Assembly (NCBI GenBank): GCA_025060195.1
Contig: JANXCQ010000027.1
Location: forward strand, 1 to 58,566
DNA from: Gemmatales bacterium
GTDB lineage: Bacteria; Planctomycetota; Planctomycetia; Gemmatales; HRBIN36
Direction: 5' to 3'
Length of the DNA stretch: 58,566 nucleotides
Below are positions 30,606 through 40,351 of this stretch, piece after piece. The position numbers and the translations under genes are program-made. The notes beneath the pieces were generated by a model. That model was not told the DNA's origin. It made no database searches and was given only the letters and a program-made list of their open reading frames with translations. Position 1 is the stretch's first letter. Each line of letters begins with the position of its first letter.

Positions 30606-31733
30606 TTAGGGCTTATCAGAAACGGGCAGAATGCGAATCTGGGCTTGGGCGCGGAGTTGCCGAACCAGTTGCTCGCGGAGTTGTTCTGCTAGAACACTAA
30701 GCACTGCATCTTTAACATCCTCAAACTTGACAGCACGTCCGGGTTGTTTAGCAGTAACCAGGATGAGGTGGTAACCGAATGGTGTTTCGATAGGTGGACT
30801 TACTTGTCCAACAGGGAGGGAGAAAGCGGCAGCGGCAAATGGTTCTACCATGATGCCAATTCGGGGAAATGAGCCGAGGTCGCCGCCACGTGTTTTTGAT
30901 GGACATTCGGAATGTTTGATAGCCCATTCGGCGAAGACCTCGGTCAGGAGCCTTGCTTGCAAAGTCTGACGTTCCTGAGCATTAGCAGGTTGGCTTTGGG
31001 CTAAGCGTTTTTCCATTTCTGCCAGGATGCTCTGACGAAGGTTTTCGGCTTTTTGGCGAGCGCTTTGTTTCTTTTGTGCATCAGCATCGGTTGGACATGC
31101 GATCAAGATGTGCCGCGCTTGTACGGTGGTTCCGTCGAACCATTCGGGATGTTGCTCGAAAAACTTGCGAAGGGCCGGTTCGGGAAGTTGGCTCTCAACG
31201 TAGCGTTCCCATCGGAGGTCTGCGGCGATTTGCTCCTGCAGTTCGGATTCAGTAAGGGAAAGCTCTTGCAATAGCTTCGCGAAATCGTGGCCGCTGCGTT
31301 TTACTTCTTCTCGGATTTGTTGGTAGCGTTTTTGCACTTCCTCTGGAGGGCTAGGAATTTTAAGCTGTATCAGATGTTGGTCGAGAAGCGCATTATCTAT
31401 GAGTCGGTCGAGAATTTCCTGTCGAACCTTGGCGCGGTGTTCTGGAGGGATACGTGCGAGAGCACGTTGCACGTCTTTTTCGTGGATAGGTTGTCCGTTG
31501 ACGATGGCTGCTGGTTTCAGTTCTTGATTTTGGCCTGCCGCATCTGGAAGCAGGAACGCCAGCGACCAAGTCGTGCATACTAAAGCGTAAAAAGCAGGTC
31601 CAACCCAGGCACGTCGTCGGCCCCGGACGCTCTGTTGCCGTGGTAAGAACAATCCTTTTCGCTTTGGTGCCGTCCGAGCGCTAGGTGCATCCTCATAGCT
31701 AAGTTTTGTCTCCGGATTTCGTGACTGCGACAT
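30606..31733 (-). CDS. PpiC/SurA-type peptidyl-prolyl isomerase, membrane-anchored
   Basis: Envelope foldase. The 375-aa protein has a basic N-terminus of about 45 residues, a membrane helix (AWVGPAFYALVCTTWSLAFLL) ending before AAGQNQE, a SurA-like N-terminal helical region (VNGQPIHEKDVQRALARIPPEHR... LIDNALLDQHL), and a parvulin domain at about 195-345. The parvulin domain has VQARHILIACPTD, ECPSKTRGGDLGSFPRIGIMVEPFAAAAFSLPVGQVSPPIETPFGYHLI. The helical C-terminus returns to the SurA-like part. It lies downstream of the Tad pilus genes in the same direction, 223 bp after tadC with a hairpin between, so it may be separately transcribed, but helping pilus or secreted protein folding is plausible. 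Confidence 0.9.
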   Translation of the reverse strand: MSQSRNPETKLSYEDAPSARTAPKRKGLFLPRQQSVRGRRRAWVGPAFYALVCTTWSLAFLLPDAAGQNQELKPAAIVNGQPIHEKDVQRALARIPPEHRAKVRQEILDRLIDNALLDQHLIQLKIPSPPEEVQKRYQQIREEVKRSGHDFAKLLQELSLTESELQEQIAADLRWERYVESQLPEPALRKFFEQHPEWFDGTTVQARHILIACPTDADAQKKQSARQKAENLRQSILAEMEKRLAQSQPANAQERQTLQARLLTEVFAEWAIKHSECPSKTRGGDLGSFPRIGIMVEPFAAAAFSLPVGQVSPPIETPFGYHLILVTAKQPGRAVKFEDVKDAVLSVLAEQLREQLVRQLRAQAQIRILPVSDKP

Positions 31734-31916
31734 TACCTTTTCCCTCCTTGGAATGCACAGGCCGATTGCAACGGGGCGATTGTAACAAAAGCCGTTTCAA
31801 CATGCCAAGGTCAGAATCCGCTGGAGCGTGTCTGCGAAGAGAACACCTTCTCAGGTCAAGCGAAACAACGGCACTGGTGGGAAAAGGGTGCAACCAAGGA
31901 GAGCAGTGAGTTGTGA

Positions 31917-31950
31917 CAAGCAAATGGCAGCGTGTGAGTCGCTGCGCTTG
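31917..31950 (-). terminator. Hairpin at the end of the Tad locus
   Basis: An inverted repeat centred on GCAGCG (31927-31932) / CGCTGC (31940-31945) with a 7-nt loop, extended by GCAA/TTGC further out. It starts about 7 nt beyond the tadC stop in the minus direction. No T tract follows, so it may be a rho-independent-like pause or an RNA 3'-end protector rather than a classical terminator. Confidence 0.4.
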
Positions 31951-31956
31951 CCGTCC

Positions 31957-33006
31957 CTACTGATATGGACTACCCTCAGGGAGTGCTAAAGAAGGTTGTG
32001 CCGGGGGAGGCGGTATTGTCGAGAGCGGGGGTGCTCCTGGAGTTGGAAGCAGTGCCTGCGGGTTGGCTTGTTGGAAGGCCTCATGCAAGCGGCGTATGTC
32101 CTCGCGTACTGAGAAGGCGCGGAATTCACGTAGTTCGAGAAAGGCCGGGCCAACCAATATGATTACCGCTGGAATAAATAAACAAAGTACGGAGGGAAAC
32201 AGCATCCAAAAGGAGGCGCGATTGGCGATGCCATCGGCTTGCTGACGTAAGGCAGTGCGCATCGAGGAAGAGTACTCTAGGAGTCCGGCGGCGATGTCGG
32301 TGCCAAGTCGCTCTGCCTGTCCCAGAACGACTGCGAGATTTTGAACCTCGGCGACTTGAGTGCGGTCGGCAAATTGCTGCATGGCGAAGGCAAGGTTACG
32401 TAATTCGGCTTGTTGCGCTGCAAGGAGAAATTCATCGGCGAGAATTGGATAGGGCCGCCGTAATTCCTGACTAACGCGATAGAGCGCCTGTGGCACGTTC
32501 ATACCCGCGGTCAAACAGAGAGTAAGCATGTCTACCGCATGGGGCAGGCCGCGTTCCATGGCGCGGGCCCGCATGCGTCCACGTAAGACGACGAAAGCCC
32601 GTGGTAAGCTAAAGCCAAGCGCAGCTAAGATTATGCCCGCGACCAATACGCGGGTGATGAGTTCGGGCTGGACTAGCAAGGCCAAGATCAGCGCGCCGAT
32701 AATGGGCAACAAGGTCAGAGCAGTCCGTAGGGCGAGATAGTAGGGGAGTGCGTTGGTATGGTAATAGCCAGCGGCCCAGAGATCGCGTTGCAGCTCGGTC
32801 CGCATGGCTTCCGGAGTAGGCAGACCGCGTGCTAAAGCCTCAGCTACCGGTCCTAACGTCAACTCACCTGAGGAAGGCGTGGTAGTCTCTTTGCGACTAT
32901 GATGGCGCTTGCTCCACCAGTTGGCCAATCCCTGTACCAGCGCGAAGGCAACCCCCGCGGCCAGGCAGAAAACCAACATGGGCACAAGCCAGCTCCAGGC
33001 AGTCAT
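31957..33006 (-). CDS. tadC: Tad pilus inner-membrane protein TadC (T2SS F family)
   Basis: Second GspF-family platform protein of the Tad/Flp pilus machine. The 349-aa protein has an N-terminal helix (WSWLVPMLVFCLAAGVAFALV), a pair of helices around 95-145, the T2SSF domain (RAMERGLPHAVDMLTLCLTAGMNVPQALYRVSQEL ... QNLAVVLGQAERLGTDIAAGLLEYSSSMR) and C-terminal helices (WMLFPSVLCLFIPAVIILVGPAF). A proline-rich tail of about 40 residues follows. The frame continues to a TTG at 33021, but the ATG at 33006 with GAGGA upstream is preferred. It lies 51 bp after tadB. Confidence 0.9.
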   Translation of the reverse strand: MTAWSWLVPMLVFCLAAGVAFALVQGLANWWSKRHHSRKETTTPSSGELTLGPVAEALARGLPTPEAMRTELQRDLWAAGYYHTNALPYYLALRTALTLLPIIGALILALLVQPELITRVLVAGIILAALGFSLPRAFVVLRGRMRARAMERGLPHAVDMLTLCLTAGMNVPQALYRVSQELRRPYPILADEFLLAAQQAELRNLAFAMQQFADRTQVAEVQNLAVVLGQAERLGTDIAAGLLEYSSSMRTALRQQADGIANRASFWMLFPSVLCLFIPAVIILVGPAFLELREFRAFSVREDIRRLHEAFQQANPQALLPTPGAPPLSTIPPPPAQPSLALPEGSPYQ

Positions 33007-33057
33007 GTGGACTGTCCTCAAGCAGAATGCATTTTCGTGAGTCGGACTTCAATACGC

Positions 33058-34008
33058 TTAGTAGTCCACCCGTAAAATCCAGTAAATCCACAACAAGCCG
33101 ATCACTTCCAGTATGGCGGCGACGGCTAGGGCGCTTAGCCCGGCACTGGTTTGGAAAAATCGCCCGACGTAATCAGGCTGCCAGTACCACATGCCGATGA
33201 ACAATACTGGCACAGATAACGCGATCGCAAACGCGGTAATTCGGGCCTGCGCTGTCACGGTGCGGAAATATTGGCGGAATTGATTGCGGTCGCGGACACT
33301 GGCGGCTAGGCGGTCTAACAACAAAGGCAGGTTGCCTCCAGCGGAGCGGTGTAAGGCGATCAGAGCTACCAGCAAGTTGAAATCAGGCAGCTGGATGCGT
33401 CGCGCCGCAGATTCTAATGCCGCTGATGCGCTTAGGCCGAGATACATTTGCTCAGCAATGCGACGAAACTCCCGCCCTAGGGCATTGGGCGTTTCTTCGC
33501 CTACGTGCGCAATCGCTTGTTCCAGGCTTAAGTTAGCACGTAAAGAGCGGGACAGGCTGAAAATGACGTCGGGAAGTTGGCGCTGCATGTTTTCCCGCTG
33601 CTTACGGGCATAATAGCCGAAGACGGCCAAGGGGAGCATGGCGCCCACGAATAATCCCACAGCCACGCCAATGACATTTTCCCACCATAAATATCCTGCA
33701 GCAGCTCCGATGCACGCACCTAGTGCCAGCCAGAGCGCACCTGCGGTAGCATCTAAACCTAAACCACTTCTCTCTAAGAGCAGCTGAAACAGATAGTCAA
33801 GGCGGTCGCGCAGATTTTCTGGAGGAGCGGCGGCCTCTTGCGCCGAGCGTAGGACTAAGGTTTCCGCGGAGGGATCCGAAGTGAGCTGGCCTGCCCGGGT
33901 CTTGGCCCGCTGCTTTTCCCACCAGCGCAGCACCGCTAAGGCCAACAGCATGGCTAGGCCACCGCTAACGACCAGTGTTAGAAACATGAGCAATTTTGTT
34001 TCTGGCAT
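33058..34008 (-). CDS. tadB: Tad pilus inner-membrane protein TadB (T2SS F family)
   Basis: First GspF-family platform protein, working with TadC to couple the TadA ATPase to pilus assembly. The 316-aa protein has an N-terminal membrane helix (LLMFLTLVVSGGLAMLLALAVL), a mid pair (about 92-135), then the conserved QRQLPDVIFSLSRSLRANLSLEQAIAHVGEE and FNLLVALIALHRSAGGNLPLLLDRLAASVRDR segments, and two C-terminal helices. Length is typical. It lies between tadA and tadC; a 226-bp gap to tadA contains a small palindrome. Confidence 0.92.
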   Translation of the reverse strand: MPETKLLMFLTLVVSGGLAMLLALAVLRWWEKQRAKTRAGQLTSDPSAETLVLRSAQEAAAPPENLRDRLDYLFQLLLERSGLGLDATAGALWLALGACIGAAAGYLWWENVIGVAVGLFVGAMLPLAVFGYYARKQRENMQRQLPDVIFSLSRSLRANLSLEQAIAHVGEETPNALGREFRRIAEQMYLGLSASAALESAARRIQLPDFNLLVALIALHRSAGGNLPLLLDRLAASVRDRNQFRQYFRTVTAQARITAFAIALSVPVLFIGMWYWQPDYVGRFFQTSAGLSALAVAAILEVIGLLWIYWILRVDY

Positions 34009-34187
34009 GTTACTCGTTCCGTTTGCCTAATCGGTGAGCAAAATGCCCTTCAATACCACCAGCGACTTAGTAAGCATTCTCTGTGCCAGAGCACTTAGAA
34101 TGGGACACAGTTTTGCCGCTGGAATAATGCGCGAACTCCTTTCTGCCTCTTCACGGGTACACCTGTGCGTCAAGTGAAAATGGGAGT

Positions 34188-34204
34188 TAGCTTCCTGGAA
34201 GCTA
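34188..34204 (-). repeat. Palindromic hairpin between tadA and tadB
   Basis: TAGCTTCC, one base, GGAAGCTA: a perfect 8+1+8 inverted repeat 30 nt past the tadA stop in the direction of transcription. It could be a processing or stability element that sets different levels of tadA and tadBC message. No T tract. Confidence 0.4.
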
Positions 34205-34234
34205 GTAGGATGTAAAGTTATTGCTTCTTTGGTG

Positions 34235-35617
34235 TTAGTGCGGTACTTCCAGTTCGTTACGCTCGGTCAATTTCTCAGGAACGGGTGAGGTTTGTACGAT
34301 TTCGAATTCCGCGGGAATGGTGCGCTTGGCAAAGAGGCTCTCCGGTAACTCAATTCCTGCGGCGCGAACTCGCTCCAGACAGCGAGGAATCTTGCCTGTG
34401 GCGTAGAATTCGCCGTACGCCACACCATTTCGTACGCCATACTGGCGAAAACCAAAAATGTCACGTACCACGTAGTTGCGATTACGCAGGCCGACCAGTT
34501 CGGAAATCCTGGTCACTTTGCGGGCGCCCCCTTTAAGACGAGTCAAATGAACAATGAAAGTAATCGCAGAAGCAATATATTGCCGGATAACAGTAATGGG
34601 CATTTCGTAGCCGGCCATCATGACCATCATTTCCAGGCGTGCTAGAGCATCGCGAGTGTCGTTAGCATGAACCGTGGTTAGCGAGCCTTCATGCCCCGTG
34701 TTCATCGCCTGCAACATATCGAGCGCTTCTGGGCCGCGACATTCGCCGATGATAATGCGGTCGGGCCTCATCCGCAGCGCGTTACGCACCAAGTCGCGCT
34801 GGCGAACTTCACCGACACCTTCCAAATTGGGCGGGCGAGTTTCCAGCCGAACTACGTGCGGTTGTTGTAATTTCAGCTCCGCGGAGTCTTCGATGGTGAT
34901 TAACCGTTCCTCGGGCGGAATATAGCGCGACAACACGTTGAGCAACGTGGTCTTCCCAGTGCCAGCCCCGCCGGAGATGACCATGCTGATTCGTGCTTCG
35001 ACTGCGGCCCGTAACAGGGCAAGAAACTCAACGGGCATAGTGCCATTCTGAATCAGGTCTTCGGCAGTCAAGCGAACACCAAATCGGCGAATCGAGAGCA
35101 CTGGCCCATCCAGAGCCAACGGGGGCGCAATGGCATTGACGCGGGAGCCATCGGGTAACCGTGCGTCTACCATCGGCGACATTTCGTCCAAACGCCGGCC
35201 AACCCGGGCTACAATGCGCTGAATCATTTGCATGAGATGCTCGTTGTCGGCAAAACAAATAGGCACTTGCTCAAGTCGGCCGTTGCGCTCCACATAAACT
35301 GTGTTCGGACCATTGACTAAGATGTCGCTAATGGTAGGGTCGTTCATAAGGGGTTCGAGAGGCCCCAAGCCAAACACTTCGTCCAGGATCTCGTTGACTA
35401 ACCGTTCTTTATCTGGCGGCGAATATGCTTGACATTGCGGGACAGTTTCAACAAGTTGGTGAGCCAGCTTTCGTACTTCCTTGCGTAACCTTTCTTGTCC
35501 CCATCTGCTCAACCTCGATAGGTCGAGCATCTCGACAATCTTACGGTGAATTTCAGCCTTTAGTTTCTGCCACTGCTGAAGTGGTGGTGCACTGCTTGCT
35601 TGTCCGGGATAGAACAT
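34235..35617 (-). CDS. tadA: Tad pilus assembly/secretion ATPase
   Basis: Hexameric cytoplasmic ATPase of the GspE/CpaF family that powers pilus assembly. The 460-aa protein has an N-terminal helical domain, then [33 protein letters not shown], the Walker A motif [12 protein letters not shown] (about residues 217-228), the Asp box [47 protein letters not shown] (Walker B and His box) and the C-terminal ITRISELVG region. Length is normal. CpaF is the equivalent name. It is followed by tadB and preceded by the TadG-like gene. Confidence 0.95.
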   Translation of the reverse strand: MFYPGQASSAPPLQQWQKLKAEIHRKIVEMLDLSRLSRWGQERLRKEVRKLAHQLVETVPQCQAYSPPDKERLVNEILDEVFGLGPLEPLMNDPTISDILVNGPNTVYVERNGRLEQVPICFADNEHLMQMIQRIVARVGRRLDEMSPMVDARLPDGSRVNAIAPPLALDGPVLSIRRFGVRLTAEDLIQNGTMPVEFLALLRAAVEARISMVISGGAGTGKTTLLNVLSRYIPPEERLITIEDSAELKLQQPHVVRLETRPPNLEGVGEVRQRDLVRNALRMRPDRIIIGECRGPEALDMLQAMNTGHEGSLTTVHANDTRDALARLEMMVMMAGYEMPITVIRQYIASAITFIVHLTRLKGGARKVTRISELVGLRNRNYVVRDIFGFRQYGVRNGVAYGEFYATGKIPRCLERVRAAGIELPESLFAKRTIPAEFEIVQTSPVPEKLTERNELEVPH

Positions 35618-35724
35618 TGTCGCCTCGAATTCCGCGCCAGACTCCTTCCCCGCTTTCGCGCACAGCCTTATTGGCTCCCCCTGCCTTGCGCGTACCTCAC
35701 GAGAGCCACTGGGTTATAGAAAAT

Positions 35725-37050
35725 TTATTCAACTAATTTTATGCGCACCAGGTAAGGATTAGGCTGGCTAAGGTAAGGATTCTGGACAGCTTCATCTGTA
35801 TCCTCTTGGCTTCGTTTAGGCGTAGCAGTTATGGCAGTACGAGTGATCAACACGCGAGGTTGCAGTGTCAATTCCAAATATGACCCTGTCGACTCGCGGC
35901 CGTTGGAGCTTATCAACTGTGATCGCAAGATTCGTGCCGCAATAAAACCATTCACCGCCACTTGAAGTGGTGGATCGGAGCCAATAGATACAGAAAACCT
36001 AGTTGTGGAGTTCGGCAAGAAAGCGGTAAACAAGGGCCAGATGCGTACTTCTTTTCGTTCCGTAAGACCTGACAATGCAGCCAGCAAGTTGGCCAGTTCC
36101 TGCCCTTGGAGACTCGGAACAGCAGGCCATGCAGCTACGGGACGAAAACCAACGTCGGGATCTATCTCAAATCGCCCTGCGAACTCGTCGTTGACCAAAT
36201 CCATGGGTAAGACCCCTGAGGCGGTTTGCCGAATGACCTCGGCCCAGGAATGAGTTCCCAGTTGTAAGACGCAGGCATTACCTGGCTCAATCCGATCGAC
36301 GCGACCTGGGCCAGTGCTCCCATTGCGAGTCAAAGACGCACTCGCCTGCGCAGATTGGACCGGCAAACGAATGCGCACAGTAACCACGCGCTGCCCCTTT
36401 TCGTCGTATGTCGATGGCATGCGATAACCAGCGGCTAGTTGGCTTTCCCAACAGTCAGCAGTTTGGCCCGTCGGGTCAGACAGTATTGCCAAGGGAATGA
36501 GGGGAACCGGCAAGCCGTCAGTGCATTGGAAGCCAACGACGTGGCGCTCTAACACAGCCACTGCGCTGGCCTGGACTTCAGCCGAGGTCCAACCGAACAG
36601 CGGGCCAAAAAGTAGTCCTGGAGCGTTGCCACGTTTTTTGTCCCGACGCAGGGTAATTCGCACGGCGTTCAGCCACGGACTGTCTAAATCTTGCTTTCGT
36701 GCAGGCACAAAACCATGAGTAAGCTCGTAGAAACCCAGCACTAGGTCGCCAGTTGGCTCGTTATCGGGATTAGGCACAAATGTTGTGGATAAATCGCGGC
36801 CTGTTTGCACGAGACAACGATTGACCTCCTGCTCGACGGCAGACAGGATTTCGTCCCCGCGGAGTCCCTCCGGCGTTAGTTGCGCAGCCCAACCGTGCGC
36901 TGCAGCTAGTGCAGCGGCATCGGCGGCCGTGCGAAGCTCCGCTTGCGCATTCCAAACGAGGCCAGCGTCGCACACCAACACCAGCACAGCCGATACTACC
37001 CCGAGCAAAAGCAGAGCCCAGAACGTAGCGGTGCCTCGCCGTAATTTCAT
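35725..37050 (-). CDS. TadG-like pilus assembly protein
   Basis: The 441-aa protein starts with a pseudopilin-like membrane segment (RRGTATFWALLLLGVVSAVLVLVCDAGLVW). The conserved AELRTAADAAALAAAHGWA follows, the signature of TadG/'putative Flp pilus-assembly' proteins. The rest (about 70-441) is a predicted extracytoplasmic, beta-rich region without a known domain. Cys residues occur at CLVQT, FQCTDG, ADCWES and NACVLQ. The start at 37050 has GAGGA five bases upstream, better than the ATG at 37062. It sits where cpaC and cpaE are found in classical tad operons. Confidence 0.8.
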   Translation of the reverse strand: MKLRRGTATFWALLLLGVVSAVLVLVCDAGLVWNAQAELRTAADAAALAAAHGWAAQLTPEGLRGDEILSAVEQEVNRCLVQTGRDLSTTFVPNPDNEPTGDLVLGFYELTHGFVPARKQDLDSPWLNAVRITLRRDKKRGNAPGLLFGPLFGWTSAEVQASAVAVLERHVVGFQCTDGLPVPLIPLAILSDPTGQTADCWESQLAAGYRMPSTYDEKGQRVVTVRIRLPVQSAQASASLTRNGSTGPGRVDRIEPGNACVLQLGTHSWAEVIRQTASGVLPMDLVNDEFAGRFEIDPDVGFRPVAAWPAVPSLQGQELANLLAALSGLTERKEVRIWPLFTAFLPNSTTRFSVSIGSDPPLQVAVNGFIAARILRSQLISSNGRESTGSYLELTLQPRVLITRTAITATPKRSQEDTDEAVQNPYLSQPNPYLVRIKLVE

Positions 37051-37238
37051 ACCTTTCCTCATTCTCCTACGACGATCAGCTAAATCCTAGCACGCAAAAC
37101 AGCGCGGGCTTCGGGCATTTCAGACGCCGCACCGACCGTTGCCGCTGATGCCATATGGTCTAACCATGGCTCGGGCAAAGCAACATAACACACCAGGCTC
37201 TAGCGGACTGAACCAGCCGCTACAGGACGGGCAGGCGG

Positions 37239-38492
37239 TCACCCGCCCCCGCTGCGACCGGTTGCGCGGCCAGTTTCGGGTTCGCCCACCACTTCGGGGG
37301 GGCGGTATTGCAGACGGATCGCCTCCCCGACCCAGACCAGTTCCCCGGCTTCGTTCAAGACTTCATAACGGGGCAATTTGTAAGCAGCGGGCATTGTGAC
37401 GGTGACGGGAAAGGTATGGGGTTCTCCAGGCTTCACGCCCACGATTCGCTGCACTGTGGTTGGCGGCGGAGGAGCCGGAGGCTGACGGAGACGCAAATCC
37501 AGAATCCGGGCCAGATCCTGATCCGAAATCATGCGTTCCCCCCGCAACACGTCGCGGACGCGGAAGTTTTCCAACCGGTATTCTTCACTCCCGCGCAAAT
37601 GGTACGTCAGGTACCGTTTCGGATCGTCTTCCGGTAACTTGGCGAGACTGGCTTCGTATTCCAGAATTTCCTGGGCCGTCATATTGACCAGCCGCGTCGG
37701 AAACACGCCTTGGTCGTCTCTAAACGCTTCACGACGTTTTTCAAGTTCCAATCGGCGTTCGACGTCGCTGATCGGAATCAGGGAAATCGTCCCTCGATCC
37801 TTGGCATACTCCAACAGAGCAGCACGATACGGATCGGTTTCCACAATGAAGTTAGTCAAGCAAGGAAGATAATTGAGACAACGGGGCCATAAGGTGTTAC
37901 GCCGCACTATGACACGCGCATCGCGCACGAGGACTCCCTGCATGGTCGCGGGCAAACCGAGTCGGCATAACTCGGCGGAAGACAGGCATTCGGGAAGGGC
38001 CTCAACCGTGGTCTTTATAAGTACATCCACATAGTCGCCGACACGAATCAAACCCCCGCCCGCTTCCGTCACCGGCAATTGCAAATTGACCGTGCGCATC
38101 CCCGGCGTGATTCGCTCCGCGAGTTGTTCCTTATAAGCGTCGAGCGGCTCCAAAGCATCCTCGGTAATGGGCTGGTCGGCGGGGATGGCTTTGAGGGCAA
38201 CACGCCCGACTGCGGCAGGAACGTAGGCCGGCAGTAGCCGCTGGCCTTCGTACTGTTTCAATTCGTTAGCGCGCGCCAACCGCACGCGCACATCCTCTTC
38301 CGTGATACATTTTCCCACGTAGATATTCCGTGCCGCTACCAGAATCTGATTCCCCGCCACTGGCTGCGGTTGCGCCTGCGCATCGGCGGGTCGCAAACCG
38401 AACCACTCCGGTCGGAGCCAGCGTACCAGCACGACAATCAACAACCCGACGACAATAGCAATGATCGCTGCTAATATGGTGCTCGGTCTCAT
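37239..38492 (-). CDS. cpaB: Flp pilus assembly protein CpaB (RcpC)
   Basis: Periplasmic/membrane protein that acts with the secretin in Tad pili. The 417-aa product has a membrane helix (STILAAIIAIVVGLLIVVLVRWL), then a SAF domain (ILVAARNIYVGKCITEEDVRVRLARANEL) and the RcpC region (LAERITPGMRTVNLQLPVTEAGGGLIRVGDYVDVLI with a hydrophobic strand after it). A planctomycete-type C-terminal extension of about 200 residues ends in a proline-rich linker and a beta-rich tail (TVTMPAAYKLPRYEVLNEAGELVWVG). Its presence implies a secretin somewhere, but none is encoded in this window. Confidence 0.88.
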   Translation of the reverse strand: MRPSTILAAIIAIVVGLLIVVLVRWLRPEWFGLRPADAQAQPQPVAGNQILVAARNIYVGKCITEEDVRVRLARANELKQYEGQRLLPAYVPAAVGRVALKAIPADQPITEDALEPLDAYKEQLAERITPGMRTVNLQLPVTEAGGGLIRVGDYVDVLIKTTVEALPECLSSAELCRLGLPATMQGVLVRDARVIVRRNTLWPRCLNYLPCLTNFIVETDPYRAALLEYAKDRGTISLIPISDVERRLELEKRREAFRDDQGVFPTRLVNMTAQEILEYEASLAKLPEDDPKRYLTYHLRGSEEYRLENFRVRDVLRGERMISDQDLARILDLRLRQPPAPPPPTTVQRIVGVKPGEPHTFPVTVTMPAAYKLPRYEVLNEAGELVWVGEAIRLQYRPPEVVGEPETGRATGRSGGG

Positions 38493-38593
38493 AGTGGTCT
38501 TCTCCCGCTCGGTGACAATCTCCGTTCATTTTGGGTAAGCGAAAAAGACGGTCTGACGCTTCCGGCCCGCGCCAGCCAGGTGCCTATCTTGCC

Positions 38594-39025
38594 TCATTCT
38601 CTGCGCCAGACCGTATGCACCTCCAGTATCTGCCCCTGCAAGCTGAACCCCACCCAACGGAGCAAATCCGGGGCCGCGCTCGTAGCCGGCAAGCGGAGCA
38701 CAACCGTAACTGGTGCTCCAGGCGGGATCTCCGCGGGCCGAACTACTGCACGTCCCTGCTCATCAAGCAGGCTCAGCTCCGCATCCACAGATTTCCCTGG
38801 TCCCAGATATTGCTCGAGCGTGGCTCGCAGTTGCGCAGGTTCCTGACCAAGGGCAGCCCGCCGTCCCACTTCCCGGCACGCGCCCCACAGCTGATGCCGC
38901 GCATGGATGAGGAGACCTAACTCTAGTCCGCCCAGCACCACGATGAGCAACACCGGAAACACCAGCAGCGTTTCCAGCGTCGCTGAGCCGAACCGAATGT
39001 GCCGGCTTGGATGCAAGCGGTTCAT
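38594..39025 (-). CDS. tadE: TadE-like pseudopilin
   Basis: Minor pilin-like protein of the Tad pilus. The 143-aa product has a short basic N-terminus, then GSATLETLLVFPVLLIVVLGGLELGLLIHARHQL, the TadE hydrophobic helix with Glu shortly after a plausible Gly/Ala/Ser processing site. A 90-residue globular part follows. It ends 101 bp before cpaB and starts 8 bp after the cpaA stop, so it is in the same operon. Confidence 0.88.
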   Translation of the reverse strand: MNRLHPSRHIRFGSATLETLLVFPVLLIVVLGGLELGLLIHARHQLWGACREVGRRAALGQEPAQLRATLEQYLGPGKSVDAELSLLDEQGRAVVRPAEIPPGAPVTVVLRLPATSAAPDLLRWVGFSLQGQILEVHTVWRRE

Positions 39026-39032
39026 GACTGCA

Positions 39033-39701
39033 TCACCTTTTGAGCGAGCTCGTCGTTGTATTCGAGAACCACTTGGGGAGGTGTAATTCGTCGCGGAATT
39101 TCCAGGCGAGGAAGAGCACCAGACTCAGGGCTAATGGAAACGAAAAGCTCATTAGCCGCTTCGGGCGTTGTCCCCGCGCCAGCATCTCCTGCACCGACAG
39201 TTCCTTCTCGGCCCGTCGGCGAGAAGAAAGGTCGGGAAGGGACTCGCGCGGCCCTTGGGTGATCAGCCCGTACAACGCCTTGAGCGTTGCTAGGATAGCC
39301 ACAAGCACAATGCTAATGCCCAGCACCCATAGGGACAGCACCGGGCCGATCCACGCTCCGATGGCTGCGAAGAGTTTGACGTCTCCGCCGCCACACGTGC
39401 GCAGCAGCCACAACGCAAAGAATAGGCCAAACCCCGTGAGAAATCCAGCCAGGGCGAACAGCAGGCCGTCTAGCGCACCGAGCCAGATGCCGTGGGGCAA
39501 GACCCAAACGCTCTTTTCGTGCAACCCGAGCCAGGCACCGCGCACCAAGTTCGCCAACAGACCAAGTCCGAAAAGCGTGACCGTCAGTGGCTTAGGAATC
39601 AGGTAGCGACGAAAATCCATGTAAGCCGCCACGAACACTATCGCCCATAACAGCGCTAACCACCCCCAACCGAACCACGCATTCGGAAAGAATAGTGCCA
39701 T
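39033..39701 (-). CDS. cpaA: Prepilin peptidase (A24 family, CpaA/TadV)
   Basis: Membrane aspartyl protease that removes the leader of Flp-type pilins. The 222-aa product has about six helices. The two catalytic Asp are in AAYMDFRRYLIPKPLT (near residue 29) and LRTCGGGDVKLFAAIGAW, the latter being the GGGD signature. After the core, a cytoplasmic segment of about 40 charged residues separates the last helix. Length is on the longer side for CpaA. It lies 274 bp downstream of the pilin genes with a strong hairpin in that gap. Confidence 0.9.
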   Translation of the reverse strand: MALFFPNAWFGWGWLALLWAIVFVAAYMDFRRYLIPKPLTVTLFGLGLLANLVRGAWLGLHEKSVWVLPHGIWLGALDGLLFALAGFLTGFGLFFALWLLRTCGGGDVKLFAAIGAWIGPVLSLWVLGISIVLVAILATLKALYGLITQGPRESLPDLSSRRRAEKELSVQEMLARGQRPKRLMSFSFPLALSLVLFLAWKFRDELHLPKWFSNTTTSSLKR

Positions 39702-39896
39702 GCCTCATTGCCCCGATACAATTGCCGCACACGAAGTTACCATTTTTAGACTTCAAGCCAGCTCCCGGCCGATTAATAGCAGTATAGCTGCCAAATTGCT
39801 GCCAGCTCGCTGCTATTGGCGTCCTGACAAGTTGTGGTCAAATTCCCCAACTGGAAAGATAATAGCAACCTTATGAACGACTTCATTAAGGCAGTT

Positions 39897-39921
39897 GGGC
39901 GGAGCCCAAAGGACTCCGCCC
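39897..39921 (-). promoter_or_regulatory. GC-rich hairpin between pilin genes and assembly genes
   Basis: A perfect 8-bp GC-rich stem, GGGCGGAG / CTCCGCCC, with a 9-nt loop. In the minus direction it comes 55 nt after the second pilin stop and about 196 nt before cpaA. No T tract follows, so complete termination is unlikely. A partial block or RNA-end protection that gives far more pilin than assembly-protein message is the likely role (inference). Confidence 0.5.
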
Positions 39922-39975
39922 TGTCACGGGCACATTTAGGTGTCAGGACTTCGGCCGGTAAGGTGCCATGCCTGC

Positions 39976-40296
39976 TTATTCGTCGCAGGCCCCGCCAAAA
40001 CGATTGACTGTGCGCTGTTCCTCGCAGGTATCTATATCATACGTTCGGGCAGCCCCATCGCTGAATTCCGAGCCACCTACCGAAGCACAGCAACCAACTA
40101 CCCCCTTGTAGAGGTATTTAGTGTTCATATTACCGATGGCGTTAGCGAGGTCTTCAAACTCATTGAGCACGGCTTGCTGAACGCTTTTGAGTCCCACGAC
40201 CAGTGCCAAGACCAAAATGGTCGCCAGTATAATCCATTCAAAAGACAACAGCGCACCGGAGTCATCATGCCACCATCGCAGTAAAAAGTGCCGCAT
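39976..40296 (-). CDS. Flp-like pilin 2, long form with C-terminal cysteines
   Basis: The 106-aa protein has a short leader with HDDSGA, then LLSFEWIILATILVLALVVG. Cleavage after the Ala would place Glu at +5, as in Flp pilins. After the helix come KSVQQAVLNEFEDLANAIGN and a 45-residue C-terminal domain with four Cys (GCCASVGG, IDTCEEQR, GACDE). Classical Flp pilins stop soon after the helix at about 60 aa, so this is an extended form. It is a close paralog of the pilin at 40418-40738, from tandem duplication; the two are the same length with the same Cys spacing. Confidence 0.88.
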   Translation of the reverse strand: MRHFLLRWWHDDSGALLSFEWIILATILVLALVVGLKSVQQAVLNEFEDLANAIGNMNTKYLYKGVVGCCASVGGSEFSDGAARTYDIDTCEEQRTVNRFGGACDE

Positions 40297-40351
40297 AACC
40301 CCTTGCCCCTCCTCGCGTTACCGCAGAAAATTCGTGTTTTTAGGCACGCAC

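Noticed and set aside
37201..37222. Small inverted repeat (TAGCGG/CCGCTA) after cpaB as a terminator
   Set aside because: The stem is only 6 bp, with no T tract, in the middle of an apparent operon.
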